Assembly: GCA_027886185.1 (NCBI GenBank)
Contig: WOAB01000563.1
Coordinates: 2,170,001-2,234,000, forward strand
Source: Rheum nobile
Taxonomy: Eukaryota > Streptophyta > Magnoliopsida > Caryophyllales > Polygonaceae
DNA length: 64,000 nucleotides
Reading direction: 5' to 3'
The notes beneath the pieces are model-generated. The model was given only the letters and a program-made list of their open reading frames with translations. It was not told the DNA's origin and ran no database searches. How positions within the stretch are numbered: position 1 is the first letter of the stretch; each line of letters starts with the position of its first letter. A program made the translations under genes and the position numbers. Positions 23,408 to 36,167 of the stretch are shown here, piece after piece.

Positions 23408-24450
23408 TTTATGAATATCGTTCATGAGTTTATGAATATCGATGGATGTGAATATCTCCACTTAAAACATGAATATCACCACTTGATTTTTTCAGCGTCC
23501 TAATGCTTTGCAAATTCGTAGATTTGCAAATTTATTCTTGTTGCTTTTGTCATTGTTTCTTGAATATCGTTCATGTTTGTATGAATATATTTGTTTAATA
23601 TGTGGATATCACCAATTAAAGACATGAATAACACAACTTAAAATATGAATATCACCACTTAATAATATATGAATAATAATCAATTACACCATGAATATCA
23701 TTCTATATTAGTATGAATATCACTATGTTTCACCATGAATATCATAACCCAAACAAAAAATAATCACTTCACACTAACACATATAGTTATACACGAAAAA
23801 ATATACATGAACATTAGTATTGATTACATGAATATTAAGAATGACAAACATGAATATCGCTATTACACAACGACTTGTGCTTTTTTAAACGAGCAGGAAG
23901 CTTCAAACGTCTCTTCGTCAGTGCAACAGTTAGGCCTGAAAACAACGTTGAATATCAACAACATCATAGTGAATATCACATCATAAAATTTGAATATCAA
24001 CTACTCATATCATGAAACGTACATACAACATGAATATCAAAAACATTTGTATGAATATCACATCAAATAATTTGAATATCAATTGCAAACAGTACAAACA
24101 ACACCATCAACAAGCAATTTGAATACCATAATAGCGATATTCATTCCATGTGTGATGATATTCACGTATTTTGTACGCATAGTCATACAAGTAAGTAGTT
24201 GATATTCATAAAAACAGTGTCGATATTTAGAGTTTAATTCACACATGATGATTATTCAGAGTTTAGGTGAATATCACATCACAAATATCAAATACTCAAC
24301 GCATGAAACCTACATCCAATATGAATATCAAAAGCATTTGTATGAATATTACATTAAACAATTTGAATATCAATTGCAAACAATACAAACAACACCCCAA
24401 AATACCAAAACTGATCCAACATGAATATCAACAACATTGTAGTGAATATC
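23408..24450 (+). repeat. Dispersed array of (A)TGAATATCA words
   Basis: I count about 21 exact GAATATC words on the plus strand and two or three inverted copies (near 24140-24215) in about 1.05 kb, plus several one-base variants. Most are preceded by AT or GT and followed by AC or AA. Spacing is irregular, about 20-80 bases. The between-motif sequence is mostly not repeated, so this is not a simple tandem repeat. A subterminal protein-binding array is one explanation. Confidence 0.9.
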
Positions 24451-24935
24451 ACATCATAAATTTAAAATATCGATTACTCTGGCACTTCCAATGGTAAAAC
24501 ATAGCAGCCAAGTGCAAGCAAATCCTTTACAATAACATTCAAAACAGTAGCAATTGTTAGTACCAAATTTGAGAAATTAGTCACAACATTCTCTTCTGAC
24601 CTATTAGTACCAAATTTGAGCAATTAGTCATAAAGACAAGACATCACATTAGAAGCACAAAAAATTAATTAGATGTTCATTAACAAAAGAAAAGCCTGCA
24701 TTACAGATAGAGGACAAACACAATACAACAGCCAAAATGTATTCCATTGTGCACGAGTAGTCATACAATTTCCTAACCCTGAATTTGACAAAAATTGTCA
24801 CTAATTCACTCTGATATACAATTGCAATAGTGGTTTTAACTAAATTTCCCTAGTAATTTAAGGATTTATACATGTCTCAATTGAAACTAATTCTGTATGA
24901 GCGACCTAGGCAGCCGCGGGCAGAAACGAAGCACC

Positions 24936-25039
24936 ATGGTGGACGTCGTGGCAGCGGCGGAGTTGCCTGCTTCCATTCTCCGTCCGACCACTTTCTCCCA
25001 AGTTCAGGACCATCGACAGTGGGAGAAAACGACGGCAAG
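24936..25039 (+). pseudogene. Exon-like captured fragment of an unrecognised gene
   Basis: An ATG at 24936 in CACCATGGTG context opens a frame (MVDVVAAAELPASILRP...) that runs to a clean donor GCAAG/GTGAGC at 25040. The composition is G+C rich, unlike the surrounding element. This looks like the first exon of a host gene carried with its splice site. I do not recognise the protein. Further G+C-rich sequence to 25350 has no secure reading. Confidence 0.4.
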
Positions 25040-25504
25040 GTGAGCCATTTCCCCCTATCATCTCCAGCACTTCTAGGGCTTCGCTCATCGGCAATGGAAG
25101 TTGAGCTTGAGTAAGAGGCGGAATGCAAGAAGCGGTTTGCTTTGCGGAAAAGGCAAGATAGAGCCGCCGCCGGGGTGCAGTGGGCGACACAGCGGAACAG
25201 AGTAGCAATCAACGGGCTCGTGCAGCAGAAGTAGGTCCGGCGTGGAGGTCTGAGCGGGGCTGGTCCGGGTGTGGTGGTGTGGCGTGTAGGTTTGGGCTGG
25301 TGAAGGGTTCGAGCGAGGTTGGCCGGAGGAGGCGGCCGGAGAACGAGGGAGAATTGACACCAATTGAGATCAAGCAATTAATTGTAGACACCAACACATC
25401 AACTACAACCTCACAGAGACATTTCATCAAACACAATGAGGGCAAGCAAATCGACCCATGAGATCCAGACAATGAAAACCCAAATTCGGACAGCAAGAGC
25501 TCAC

Positions 25505-25765
25505 CAGAACAGCCCTGGGGGGGGGGATAGAGACGAAGTTGGTGTGGGACTCGTCGGCGGCTACGAGGATGACGTCGGAGAAGGCGGGGGAACCGCAATG
25601 TTGGTGGTCAAGCGGCGACCAGAACCTCAAGAAAGTGACCTTGGCTTTGAGCTCTTCGATCTCATGCTTGAGTTCTTCCTCGGTCTCGCTGGCCTCCTCG
25701 TAGCACTCCTTGCAAGTGTCGTCCTCGGCGGCGCCATAATCCTCCCTGCAAAATAGACATCGTCG
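25505..25765 (-). pseudogene. Captured first-exon fragment of a BTB/POZ protein gene (At4g08455-like)
   Basis: On the minus strand the frame contains CKECYEEASETEEEL, a charged coiled-coil-like stretch, LRFWSPLDH and then FSDVILVA, the start of a BTB domain. This order is that of the plant BTB/POZ proteins resembling Arabidopsis At4g08455. Similarity stops at RAVLV, exactly at a GTGAGC donor (25504/25503), and the following bases read as intron. So only the first exon and part of an intron were taken, at DNA level. A G-run (about 25516-25526) may have altered the residues before RAVL. The rest of the BTB domain is absent, so no adaptor for a CUL3 ubiquitin ligase can be made from it. Confidence 0.7.
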
Positions 25766-26006
25766 GTTCGTATTCGTAGTGATGCTCCGATATATAAGCG
25801 GGGCACAGTTCAGCAATTGTGGGTGGTCATGGAGGAACCCTAAACTAAATCCCTAAAAATTCGGTTGTGATATAATCCGGTATATGTGATCTTTTTTTTT
25901 ATATTTTGCACCCATTAGGATTAGATCTGGATCATTGATTCTTTTCTCATCCAATGGATATCATTAATACTTCCGTTCTACCGTAAAACATTGTTTTACC
26001 GGATCC

Positions 26007-26010
<4 letters not shown>

Positions 26011-26059
<49 letters not shown>
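26011..26059. repeat. (TA)n microsatellite
   Basis: About 48 bases of pure TA repeat directly after the right terminus of the inverted-repeat element. Confidence 0.97.
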
Positions 26060-26063
<4 letters not shown>

Positions 26064-26483
26064 CTCTTCAATTCCCGTATCTTTTTCATTCTTTCGTTTC
26101 ATTATTATATACGTACGATATACATGGTTTTAGATTGTTTAAAGGGAAAACAATTAAATCCTTGATATATTATACGTTACACGTTTATTTTATCAGTAAT
26201 TATCTGAGATCTATTTGAATAAAGATTTTTTTCCCACGTATTAAATAATAAATGAGCCTAAGTTAAGTTTAGAAATAAAAATAAAATTATAAAAATGGGG
26301 CCTATGTTTTACAAATAAGATAATAGACTCAAATTTTCAAATCTTAGATTTGAATAATTATTTAAAAAATTATAAAATTGTTAAGATTGTTTGTTAAGAT
26401 TTGTTAGTTAAAAAAGAAAACGAATAAGAAAATAACACGTAAGAATGGTGGGTCTAGAAGCGTTCTAAGAGCTTAAAAGGAAA

Positions 26484-26506
26484 GAGCTTTAATATATAGT
26501 AATAGA
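26484..26506 (-). mobile_element. Helitron 5' end, minus strand
   Basis: The minus strand reads A/TCTATTACTATATATTAAAG followed by CTC, with a downstream AAGCTCTTAGAACGCTTC tract, resembling the 5' end of the Helitron at 22858. No CTRR end with hairpin was found for it, so the element may have been broken by the insertion at 23159-26007. Confidence 0.5.
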
Positions 26507-26778
26507 TACTACAAAAAATAAATCTAAACATAAAATTTTAACAATTATTATAGAGAATAATTTTAGAAGTAATTCTCATTCAACTGTCAAGGTTCTTACC
26601 AATTTTACTGGATTTTTTTTGTAAACTTAACCAGATCGAATAGAATTCGTAAGGATTCGTTTGGTATTGATATCAGGTATGGTGTGAGATATCAGTCATT
26701 CCTAGATGGAAGGTATGTATGTCTCTTAAAACTTTGTCAAATTTTATGTAATTTACTTAGTTTATGATTTGATCTTAG

Positions 26779-27010
26779 GGTATACACAATTGTGGATATT
26801 TTAAATGGTGTGATAATGACACTTCTACTACGGGGTCGAGTATACCACAAGTGGATAATGCGAATAAAGATTTTAAATCAAAAGCGAAGACGCTTGAGGA
26901 GAACGTTGCAAAGATGAAAGTGAAGAAGAGGATATGGAAAATGAAGGTCGAGGAACTCACTGTTGAAAATTGTGCCTTGAAGACGAAAATATGTACCTTG
27001 AAGACATAAA
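26779..27010 (+). pseudogene. GRF-type zinc-finger gene fragment (last exon)
   Basis: After an acceptor-like TTAG the frame reads HNCGYFKWCDND, the second half of a GRF zinc finger, then a Lys/Glu-rich coiled-coil stretch (about 45 residues) to a TAA. GRF fingers bind single-stranded nucleic acid, and small plant proteins of the At4g04775 kind end with this finger plus coiled coil. The first half of the finger with its first Cys is not readable upstream, so the gene is partial. It lies within the same 2.8-kb stretch as the GAUT fragment. Confidence 0.6.
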
Positions 27011-27179
27011 ATTATATGAGACGTGTTCTATGCTCTTGGGTTATCGGTGTTCTTGTTACACTTGTAGTTTATGCCTTTTGTAACTTGAAGTAGCACTAGG
27101 AAATCATTGTAAGTAGTAGTTCATCAGCTTTGTACTCTAGGTTTTGTTTAGTAGTCTATGCTCTTGGATTCATGTGTTT

Positions 27180-27325
27180 TTGTTGGGCAGTGGACAGGTT
27201 GTTTGTGAATAAATATCCAGTTTGGACAGGTTATGCCCAGTTTGGACAGGTTATTTGTCAATAAATATGCCCAGTTTGGACAAGATATGCCGAGTTTGGA
27301 CAAGTTATTTGTCAATAAATATGCT
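27180..27325 (+). repeat. Short tandem repeats, AGTTTGGACAGGTTAT type
   Basis: The word AGTTTGGACA(G/A)GTTAT or a close form occurs four times between 27219 and 27308, and TTTGT(C/G)AATAAATAT follows at three places, giving a nested repeat with units of about 20 and 65 bases. Confidence 0.8.
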
Positions 27326-28270
27326 TTCAATTGATTGAGGTCAATAACTGACTTAGTACCAATCTTCCCCATATCAGAAAAGAGAATTTTTTCAAATGGT
27401 TTGTTCATATCCACCAATTCCTGTCAGTTCGGTACAATCAGTGGCATAATGAGTAGTAAAGATTTGTGAAAATAATTTATTTATGCATTTGTTAGATTTG
27501 TGAAAGCCTCTTTTTTTGCCCTTCCCATGAAGGATGACAATGGATATTATATATAATCTCTTAAAGCACATCATCATGCCTAATTCCCACTATTGCTCAA
27601 ACCTGCAGTGTGCAACCGAAGAAGAAGCATTCAAGCAAAAGTTTGTTGAGGCATAATTCATTATAAAGAATTAAATGATGTTACACCATGGTGAAATTTA
27701 ATTAGCCTAATTCATTGTAAAGACTGAGCAAGAGAGAACAAAGAGTAGTTCATTCAGCCATCAAAACATTCTCAACAAGAGTTGCAAAACATACTAAACC
27801 AAGTCATCTTATCTGTTTTCCGTTGTCCATAGATATTGATCCAGAGAGGTTCAACCCATTCAAATCAAGTCACATTAAATAGAAACATACTAATCATGCA
27901 ACCTACTAACATTAGGAGTCCTAATAGACAAGGTTCTACTCCATTAGTCTACAAAAGTGGAATACTCTTCACACATCTAGCAAATTAGTCTCTATTGACT
28001 CCCCAGAATCCATGGGGCTGAGCACATCACGTTGTCCACGGATTGGACTTGTTCCTCGTTACTTGTTTATTTTGCTTTCTTCCTTGGATTTCATTGAACT
28101 CGAATGCATTGTTCCTTAAGCCATAGATGTAATTTAGTGCATTCATAAAACAATATCATGTAACTTAAGAAAAGTAGCATCAATTGTTCAGGTCACCCAT
28201 TACTTGTTCAGGTCATCTCATTAATCACACCATTCATTTGCAAATTCTTATACTCTATTTACAAATGTAG

Positions 28271-28445
28271 CGCCTATGAAAAACTAAAAGCAATGGATCA
28301 AACATTGACCAAGGGAAAACAAATACAAGATGATTGTGCTGCTATGATAAAAACGCTCCGTGCTATCCTTCACTCAACAAAGGAGCAGCTTCGAGTGCAT
28401 AGGAAGCATACTATGTTCTTGACTCAGTTAACAACAAAAACATTG
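28271..28445 (+). pseudogene. Galacturonosyltransferase (GAUT4-like) exon fragment
   Basis: After an acceptor-like TGTAG the frame reads AYEKLKAMDQTLTKGKQIQDD, continuing to STKEQLRVHRKHTMFLTQL and KTL. This is the stem region just before the glycosyltransferase family 8 domain of GAUT4-type proteins, which build pectin homogalacturonan in the Golgi. Similarity stops after KTL, and the frame then runs into unrelated sequence and a stop at 28511. None of the catalytic domain is present. It is an isolated exon, so a captured or decayed copy. Confidence 0.7.
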
Positions 28446-28904
28446 TCATTTTATAATGGAGAGTATGTGATTTTTAATCCACTGCAAAATTGGCAAGTAA
28501 TTGGTGATTAGCACATTTATTGCAAGCTTTTTCTTTAAGCGAGCAAATCTGCATATTGTCACTCCAGCGATGTGTAACTTCAAATATCATATTTGTAGAC
28601 CATATAGAACCAGGGTGAACAAGCCAGTCGCTAACTAAATGACATTTTACATTAACCCAGTTCAAATGTCTTCTGATTTTGATTATGGGTTCTATGAACT
28701 TCAATTATAAATATGTGTTAATGTAGTCATTGCACCACATTAAAATTTCTGATTAAAGTTACACAATTCAATAGCTTGAACGAACCAATAAAACCCTAAA
28801 TTCCAAAATCCAAAAATCCCCAAATTCCATAATAACCCTAACCCTCTAAATCCATTGATCTGAAATATATTACACACCTTTAGTTTGGAGCCCCACCAAT
28901 TGTT

Positions 28905-29060
28905 GAAAATCGACGAGCCGACGAGCCACCGGGAACAAGACTAAAGCCGACGAGCCCCACTCCCGCCGACGCCCGCCGCCTTGCTCACCGCGCCGCCTTG
29001 CTCACCGTGCCATCTTGCTCGCCGCGCCGCCTTGCTCGCCGGAGTCGGGAATCAAGAGCA
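28905..29060. repeat. G+C-rich repeat, CGCCTTGCTC(A/G)CCG units
   Basis: GCCGCCTTGCTCACCG and close variants occur four times at about 28975-29045, preceded by GACGAGCC repeats. This island contrasts with A+T-rich flanks and could be the 5' leader of a captured gene. No confident protein is seen on either strand. Confidence 0.6.
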
Positions 29061-29249
29061 GGTCGAGTTGATGTGTTCTCGGTTTGGACGACAGAGAGAT
29101 GGTGAAGGGAGAAAAAGAGAAGAGAACAGGTCGAGGTCGAGGTGAGTTTTTTGGTTCTCGGATTTTTGTTTTGTTTTTTTTTAAAAAAAAAAACAGACGA
29201 AGCCGTTAGCAAAATAACGCCAGGGCATTTCGCGAAAAAAAAAAAACCA

Positions 29250-29335
29250 AACCTCGGGATTACCTGACGAAATATGCTAAAAAGTGGAATATCTCGGAAA
29301 ATTTACCATACCTCGGAGTTACCAGACGAAAAAAC
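29250..29335. repeat. Paired CTCGG(G/A)(A/G)TTACC(T/A)GACGAAA words
   Basis: ACCTCGGGATTACCTGACGA at about 29254 and ACCTCGGAGTTACCAGACGA at about 29311 are a direct repeat 57 bases apart. They may mark the end of the gene-fragment-bearing segment 26.6-29.3 kb, but no opposite terminus was found. Confidence 0.55.
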
Positions 29336-31777
29336 CAAAAATATTATGATCCACATCAATCAGCAAGATGAATAAGGGGATAAGGAAAGAAAAAGAAAAA
29401 AAATAAAGAAGATTATGTTAAAGCGTTGACATTTTGATGTGACGTTGACCTTGAGTAATTCCCTTAATTTTGGCTCAAGTTAAGGGTTAATTGCTTGTAA
29501 TACTTGACAACTCGTATCATGCCTCATGACGATTCATGGGTGGAATTGTAAGCAACCATTTAGCAACAGATTAGTATTTGTAATATATAGCAAAAAATAT
29601 CATTAATTTGTCCCTACAAGATCCATATAAGATTATTCACAGTACATTAGGAAAATTTGAATATGTGATTTCAGTTCATATCATGGAAAACACATATCTA
29701 TCAGATTTAAGAGGATTTGACATTCAACTATATATTCAAGGATATATATTCTTCATCCTCTCGTATATATGTATGCAATGATGTAAATACATACACATCA
29801 AATAGTAACATCTGCATCGATCTTTATCAAGTTGACAATTCCTTTGGCATAGAGTTTCTCTAGCATATTTCAACATTAATTCTAGCTAGCAAGCAACTTA
29901 TTATCGTATAATTAATGCAATTATATATGAAATTGTAAGCGTAGTTTATATTATGTTTAAATGACACACTGAGTCATCGAAATGGGGGAGAGATTGGAAC
30001 ATGTAATATTTCAAGATCGTATAATGTTATTTTACCAAAAAATAATAATCGTAAATGTTATCCTCGCCAATTAAGTTAAAGGATGTTAAAATATAATAGG
30101 TTCTAAAAAACGTACAATTATTTGTATAGAGGGTTGTTTTATGTAAAATGATCTAATACTGGATTTGTACAACTTATAATTAAATCTGCTTATGATAATG
30201 AATTATTGCCATGAGAGCGATATAAATAATATAATGGAACAACAAATGCCACTTCAATCGAATGAGTTGGTTAAACCAAGTCTTATTATTTTTCTTATTT
30301 AACTTTGTTAAAAAACTACTTAATTTCAGTGCCTTATATGAATGATTTAATTCTCATATTCTACATGAATTCGATATATAATCTACATAATTAATTATCA
30401 AACTCAAGCAAAAAATCAAAATGAAAAGTAAAAAATCAATTATAGAGAATAAAAATATATATATTCGTAGATGTAATTATAATTGAATATGATTATAAAA
30501 AAATTATCTGAAAAATTAATAAATATGTGTTTCAAAAAATTGTAAATCTCTTATATGTTTTCCTCTTATAGTCGAGCGGTATAAGTGGTCGTGATATACG
30601 ATGGGAGAAATGTGTGAACTTAAATCTTTATGACTTTTGAATGACTAATTCTCATACTAATTAAGATTTGTCCAAATTTTTACCACATCCAAACTTCAAT
30701 TCTAAAGAAAATTTAATTTATATTACAATTGTGGTCTTATTTGCAACCATATAAATTAAGAAGCTTAGAAGTATAATTGATTGTTTTGAAAGTTGAAAAT
30801 TTTGTGATAGATATTCATATTTATCTTATTTTTTTGATTTTATTTAGAATTATTTTAGATATCTAACAAATTCTATTTTTTTTCAGGAAGATCTAAAAAT
30901 ATTTTGATAACATTTTCATAATGGTTTTGATTTTAGAAATAATATAAAATTATGTCAAAAATTGAGGTGATGACACGTGATTAAAATAATGTTGATTATT
31001 TTGGAGGTGACACATGGCCTTAAAGAGGTTCTATTTTAGTAGATTTCTTTATTTATAACAAGATTTGTTTAATTTTTATATAGTTTTTATAAAACTTAAT
31101 CGGAGACCCATGTATTTATTTATTTTTAGTAGAGTCAAGGAGAAACTTTAAAGACATATTTTGTGAATTATTGATATTAAAATGAAAAATTAATAATTAA
31201 GATTTTTCTCCTCTTAATTTAATGTATTAACTTCAAATTTAATTTATTGAGCTTTTTGTGATTAGACTGTATGAATTCACCTCTTGATTTTCATGAAATT
31301 TCACCCACATATGATATGATAGAATTTTTTTGATGCCAAATGGAAATTATTCCAGACAAAATATAAACTTGTAGCTATACCAACTTTATATATAAATAGT
31401 AACATTAATAATATAGATTAGTTACACCGGTACAAAAAAAATTCTTCACAAAATCTCTCTTGAACAAATTAATTAAGTGCATAAACTATTACAACTACAA
31501 GCATGCATCTCGTGATGCATACAAATTCTAGAAATCAGACTCTGATTGATATACACTTCTCATTCCGCTATTTCGCGTATGAGATTGAATACGGAACGTG
31601 GTCGGTGCCCCCTGAAACCGTCAGGACACGTGTCACAATGGAATTGGACTGAACATAACTGCAATAACGACCCAATGTTATTATGAGGCCAAACTTCACA
31701 AAAGTACCCCTTCTTATGCGATTATTATTATACAGTGCAACTCTTTATCTTATGAGATTATTTCAGCATTTTTATTC
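29336..31777. other. Gene-free A+T-rich spacer
   Basis: I see no coding frame of more than about 60 codons with protein-like composition and no transposon termini here. At about 30573 TAGTCGAGCGG fits a polymerase III A box, but no good B box follows. Confidence 0.6.
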
Positions 31778-33157
31778 GGGTCCCTTAGAAGGCTCTTTTA
31801 GGGGTAAAATATTATAAAATTATTATTGGGTTAAAAGATCTAAGTTGGGTCCCAAAATTTGGGCAATTTACGGGACCGTCTTAAGATTTCATAAAATAGG
31901 GGTTGTTTGGTTCAGATTTTTTTTTGCCTTCACTTTAAGTAAAATGACGCCGTTTTGCTCATTATACCAAATGCGGCCATGCGTGTGATGCTGACATGAG
32001 ATTGCCACGTGGCGCGTGCTTTTCTGGTCGTCTGTTATTTTTTTTAAATTCATATATTTAAAAAGTGGCTGTCTAAAAAAATTTATCATAATTCTAATTA
32101 CATTTTTATTTATCCATAGACATCCGATTTGTATATATTTGGTAGATTTTAATATTTTTTTGTATTATAGGTATTATTAAGTGAAAATAAATCATTTTAT
32201 TTTAGTATTGGTGTTTTAAAATAAAATAAATACTAATTTTAATATATTTTAGTATTGGTGTTTTAAAATAAAATAAATACCATTTTATTTTAGTATTGGT
32301 GTAAATAAATTTTAGAAATTTGATATATTTTTTTACAAATTTTAATATAATTAAGTCCAAATAAACCATGTTATTATTATTTAGGATACTTTTAAATTAT
32401 AAATATGTACTAACTAAAATCATTGATACTAATTTTTATAATGGGAGAGTAAAGGGTAGATATGGTTGTAGAGTAAATAAAGGATAGGTAATATTATGGT
32501 GTACTAACTACTTTTTTTATTAATTTAACAAAATAGAGAAAAATGTAAATGATTTTTTATTTGCCTATAAATAAGATATAGTTGCAATTGCACAACTCAT
32601 ACAATCCTTTATTCTCAATCTATCATTTATCTCTTGTAACCTCTCATTTATCTCTTCTATTCTTTCATCATGAATCAAAACCAAGATAACATCCCAAATA
32701 ACTTTGGAGATTTGTCATTAGATGCGTGTGATCCTTATAATATGAACTACACACAACTCCTCTCACAAAATCAATACACGTACGGAGGTGCATCTCAATC
32801 AATGGAGATGCCAAGCTTTAGCACACAATGAGATCAAACTCAAAGCAATGGTCGTGGTTGACTTTAATATGAATGTATGTTTGTCTTAATTTTAAGTAAT
32901 TAATATAATTAAATAATTAAATTAAAATAATATTAATAAATTTAATGTATAATTTTTTTTTAATTTAATATATAATAAGGGATATAATTATAATTTAATA
33001 TAATAAAGAATATATTGGTAATTTAATATAAACAAAATGATATAATTATAATTTAAACTAAACATAAAAGCCTCCAATATACCATGAGTCTTTTAGCAAA
33101 TAATTCCCCGAAACCCCCCTCAAAAACCCTCTCTAAAAGACGCCATTAAATATGCCC
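31778..33157. mobile_element. Decayed PIF/Harbinger-type derivative
   Basis: The left side GGGTCCCTTAGAAGGCTCTT and the reverse complement of the right side GGGCATATTTAATGGCGTCT share a TCTTTTAG block and a further AAAAGA block about 40 bases inside. TTA follows the right end. The interior has direct repeats of TTTTAGTATTGGTGTTTTAA (about 32190-32300) and an ORF1-like fragment. The left boundary is uncertain and no matching left TTA was seen. Confidence 0.5.
32670..32831 (+). pseudogene. N-terminal fragment like Harbinger ORF1 (Myb/SANT-like protein)
   Basis: A 53-codon frame starts MNQNQDNIPNNFGDL and ends PSFSTQ before a TGA. Asn/Gln-rich starts with short Phe and Tyr motifs are typical of the DNA-binding ORF1 protein of plant Harbinger elements. 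The SANT domain that should follow is absent, and the next bases carry further stops. A TC-rich leader precedes it. Confidence 0.45.
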
Positions 33158-33574
33158 TTAGTATTTTTTCTTATTTTACTTTCAATATATGCTACCTACA
33201 CCTATTGACTGTTGTACCTATATTCTAACAAAATAAATTTTTTACATTGCCACATTCAAATGTTCTAAATATTCATTAATATAAAATGGGTGCTGATTGT
33301 AATCTATAAAAGTTGCATTGATGAAAAACAATTTTATAGTAAAGGCGATTTTGTGAAAAATAAAATAAAATTAGGGATAGTTGTGTGAATTTTACCCTTA
33401 TATTAGTTATAGTAAAGGGGATCTTTGTTCTTTTAGATAATTTGCACCAAGTTTATCGTATTTGCTTCTTATATTTATTAATTTATTTTTTCCTCTAAAA
33501 CATATTATTAATGCTTATTTCAATTCTCAATATAATTAAATAAAAATATTTTTATAAAAAGTAATTTTTTTTAA

Positions 33575-33928
33575 TCTACTATATAACTACTAAATGCAAA
33601 GCCCGATTACGTCACATGTCATCACCATATTGATTTTGTCACATGTCATCATTATAATTTTTTAATTTTTTTTCAATAAAATAACTAAAACTAAAAATTA
33701 TATACCAACTGTAATCTACTTTCCTAATTAATATATATACACACATATACCTACCTTATTTATAAATTACAATCAATAATTATCAAAATTAAGTAATAGT
33801 ATTACACAACTTTCATATTTGATTACGGCACAATCAGTTTTCACCAAAACAATCAATAATTACCAAAATTATAATTAGGCAAATTAGTTTTCACCAGATC
33901 ATCAAAAACTTGTTTTACGCATAGCAAT
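33575..33928 (+). mobile_element. Helitron 5' end, copy A
   Basis: It starts A/TCTACTATATAACTACTAAA and continues for about 354 bases that match 36581-36936 with about six differences. It stops abruptly where a solo LTR begins, so the 3' end is missing. Confidence 0.7.
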
Positions 33929-34529
33929 TGATCTCCCAACACCTCAAAGCTTCACACAACACTCAAGAGCTTCTTCTCAACTCAAGAGACCTCTCGAATC
34001 GAGCTCAAAACAGTGCAAAAAATGGAGGAAAAACAGAGGAAAAACAGAAAAGGAAAGGAGGAAGAAGAAGGAGAGCCTTCTTGGCTTCGGTTTCACCCCC
34101 TTTTATAGCCCAATCCGAGTCTCCACCAAGGGGACAAGGGAACAAGGCAAAAGGGCCACTTGGGTGCCCACTTGGCCTGCCCACAGACGCTACAGTGGCC
34201 GCCTGCGAGGAAGACGACACAACTCAGATTTTGGTCTTCGCCGCGGGTGCGGCAGGGTGTGGTGAGGGTGCAGTCAAGGCTAAAAACGTTTAGTCTTGCC
34301 CGAATTCACTTTGGGTTAATTTCCTTAAACCCGGGTTAAATATAATCGTACACTAACGATATATTAACCCCGAAAACACTTCAACTGTATTATATAATGC
34401 TCGGAAAAATTTACAGAGCTCAGAACATATCACAGAATGTCCAATCTTCTCTGAATTAAATCCGTCTAGCAATCCGGGCATAAGAAAAATAAAATTTCAA
34501 AATACCCTTATAAAATACGGGATATTACA
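33929..34529 (-). mobile_element. Solo LTR (gypsy type), minus strand
   Basis: On the minus strand it runs TGTAATATCCCG to GGGAGATCA, about 601 bp, with a TATA box (GGGCTATAAAAGG, near 34105) and a G+C-rich downstream part. TG...CA ends and the TGTAATATCCCG start are usual for plant gypsy LTRs. No internal sequence, primer site or target duplication is evident (GCAAT on the left, AATAA on the right), so it may be a truncated rather than a recombined LTR. Confidence 0.6.
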
Positions 34530-36165
34530 AATAATTATAACAGTATCTCTTAAAATACTATATTTTTATCCTTATAATAATAAACTAAATTCTAAAGTAT
34601 TCTTATTCATCAATCAGTATTATTATTAATCGATTAGTGCATTTCAAATTTAATAAGATCGTAAATAAATTAGACCATTTATTATCTCATATACGTTTAT
34701 ATAAATTTTAATTTATAATGTATAAAAATTCCTAGACAAAGATACAAATATACAATTATGTCAATGCAAACTATGCATGATAAATTTTATTCATTATGTT
34801 ATAATATTTAATATCACAATGTTTGACTATTTAAATTATTAAAAAGCGGAATGTTTTTTGAAAGATTATATTTATTCTTAATTTAAATAGTCAAACCCGT
34901 ACCTTAGCACGTGAAAACAATATTTTTATTTTAGAAAAAATATATAGATTTGATTTATTCATTTCTCTTTTATTGTTAACTATTTAATACTATAAATTTT
35001 TTAGTTACTAACTACCATGTGTATAACTAAATGAGTTTTTAATAATACGTCAATTTAAACTATTATAATAATTTTTATAACAACTATAATAATGTATGAT
35101 TGGTCAAATACTTAGTAGTTTTTGTTAAAGTTTTAAATTCTTTAGTAGTTTTTACGAGACATAGTTTAAGTTTGTATCGGCCAAATTTAAAAAAAAAATC
35201 ATATTGCTTCATATTACTTTAATAAATGAGTTTTTTAATAAATGAGTTTGTAAACTATTCATATTACTTCAAAATAAATCATTTAATAAATTGTAAAAGT
35301 CGTTCAATGTATCGATGAAAGGATTTTTCACAATTGTTTCCATTTTACGGTTGATTATTTTATATACTTATACTTAATTGTGTTGATTAGAAAGTGATTT
35401 TTATTCCTTTTACACATCAACAACATAACTTAGGCTATATTAAACTCAAAAACATAATTTAAAAACAAGAGATATATAATAAAATGTAGTCTAACTCATT
35501 TTTAATTAGCATGTGATTTTATTGCTTTTATATATAGTTCATTCTTCGTTTATGTAAATATTTTTAAAATGATTTTTTTAATCTAAGCCTTGTGGACCTA
35601 AGTAAAGAACCTTATTTTAGAAAATACTATTTTGGATTTTATAATTAGATAAACTGTCTTGAAATATGAAATCAATATAATACGTACAATCATTCAATAT
35701 ATTTCATGTCAAATATACAATTTTTGATTTAAAAAGGGATTCAACAAAGATACAAATTAATAATATTTAATCAATATATAGTTACAAATGCATCATATCC
35801 ACCTATCTTAATATTTTAAAATTTATTTCATATTTGATATTTTACTATAAATTGAGTAACACAATTTCTTTGTTGAAGTTGTATTAGAAAAACCTATTTG
35901 TACGCTAAAAAATATTTTACCAGTTTATAAACCAAATCTTATGTAATTATGTGCTTTATTTTCTAAAATTGATTCCTAAATTTGTTTTCAACTAGATATC
36001 ATTTATTTCATATATGGTTTGTTTTCTTAATTTTGATTTATTGACTTTTGTGGCTATTAGATAGAAGATATAAATCACCCTGATTTGCAAATACATACTT
36101 ACTAAATGCTATCCAATTAAGATCTTTATTTAAATGATTATCAATATGAAAACTGTATATTTTTT
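34530..36165. other. Gene-free A+T-rich spacer
   Basis: Very A+T-rich sequence with no recognisable coding region and no transposon ends. Confidence 0.6.
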
Positions 36166-36167
36166 TC

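Noticed and set aside
23408..24450. CRISPR-like array
   Set aside because: The repeated word is only 7-10 bases, spacing is irregular, and the context is a plant nuclear genome.
24877..25598. Overlapping G+C-rich frames on both strands
   Set aside because: Most are shadows of captured sequence; only the 24936-25039 exon-like piece and the BTB exon at 25505-25765 have supporting splice or homology signals.
30573..30650. Possible tRNA or SINE: A-box-like TAGTCGAGCGG
   Set aside because: No matching B box, cloverleaf or A-rich tail could be found.
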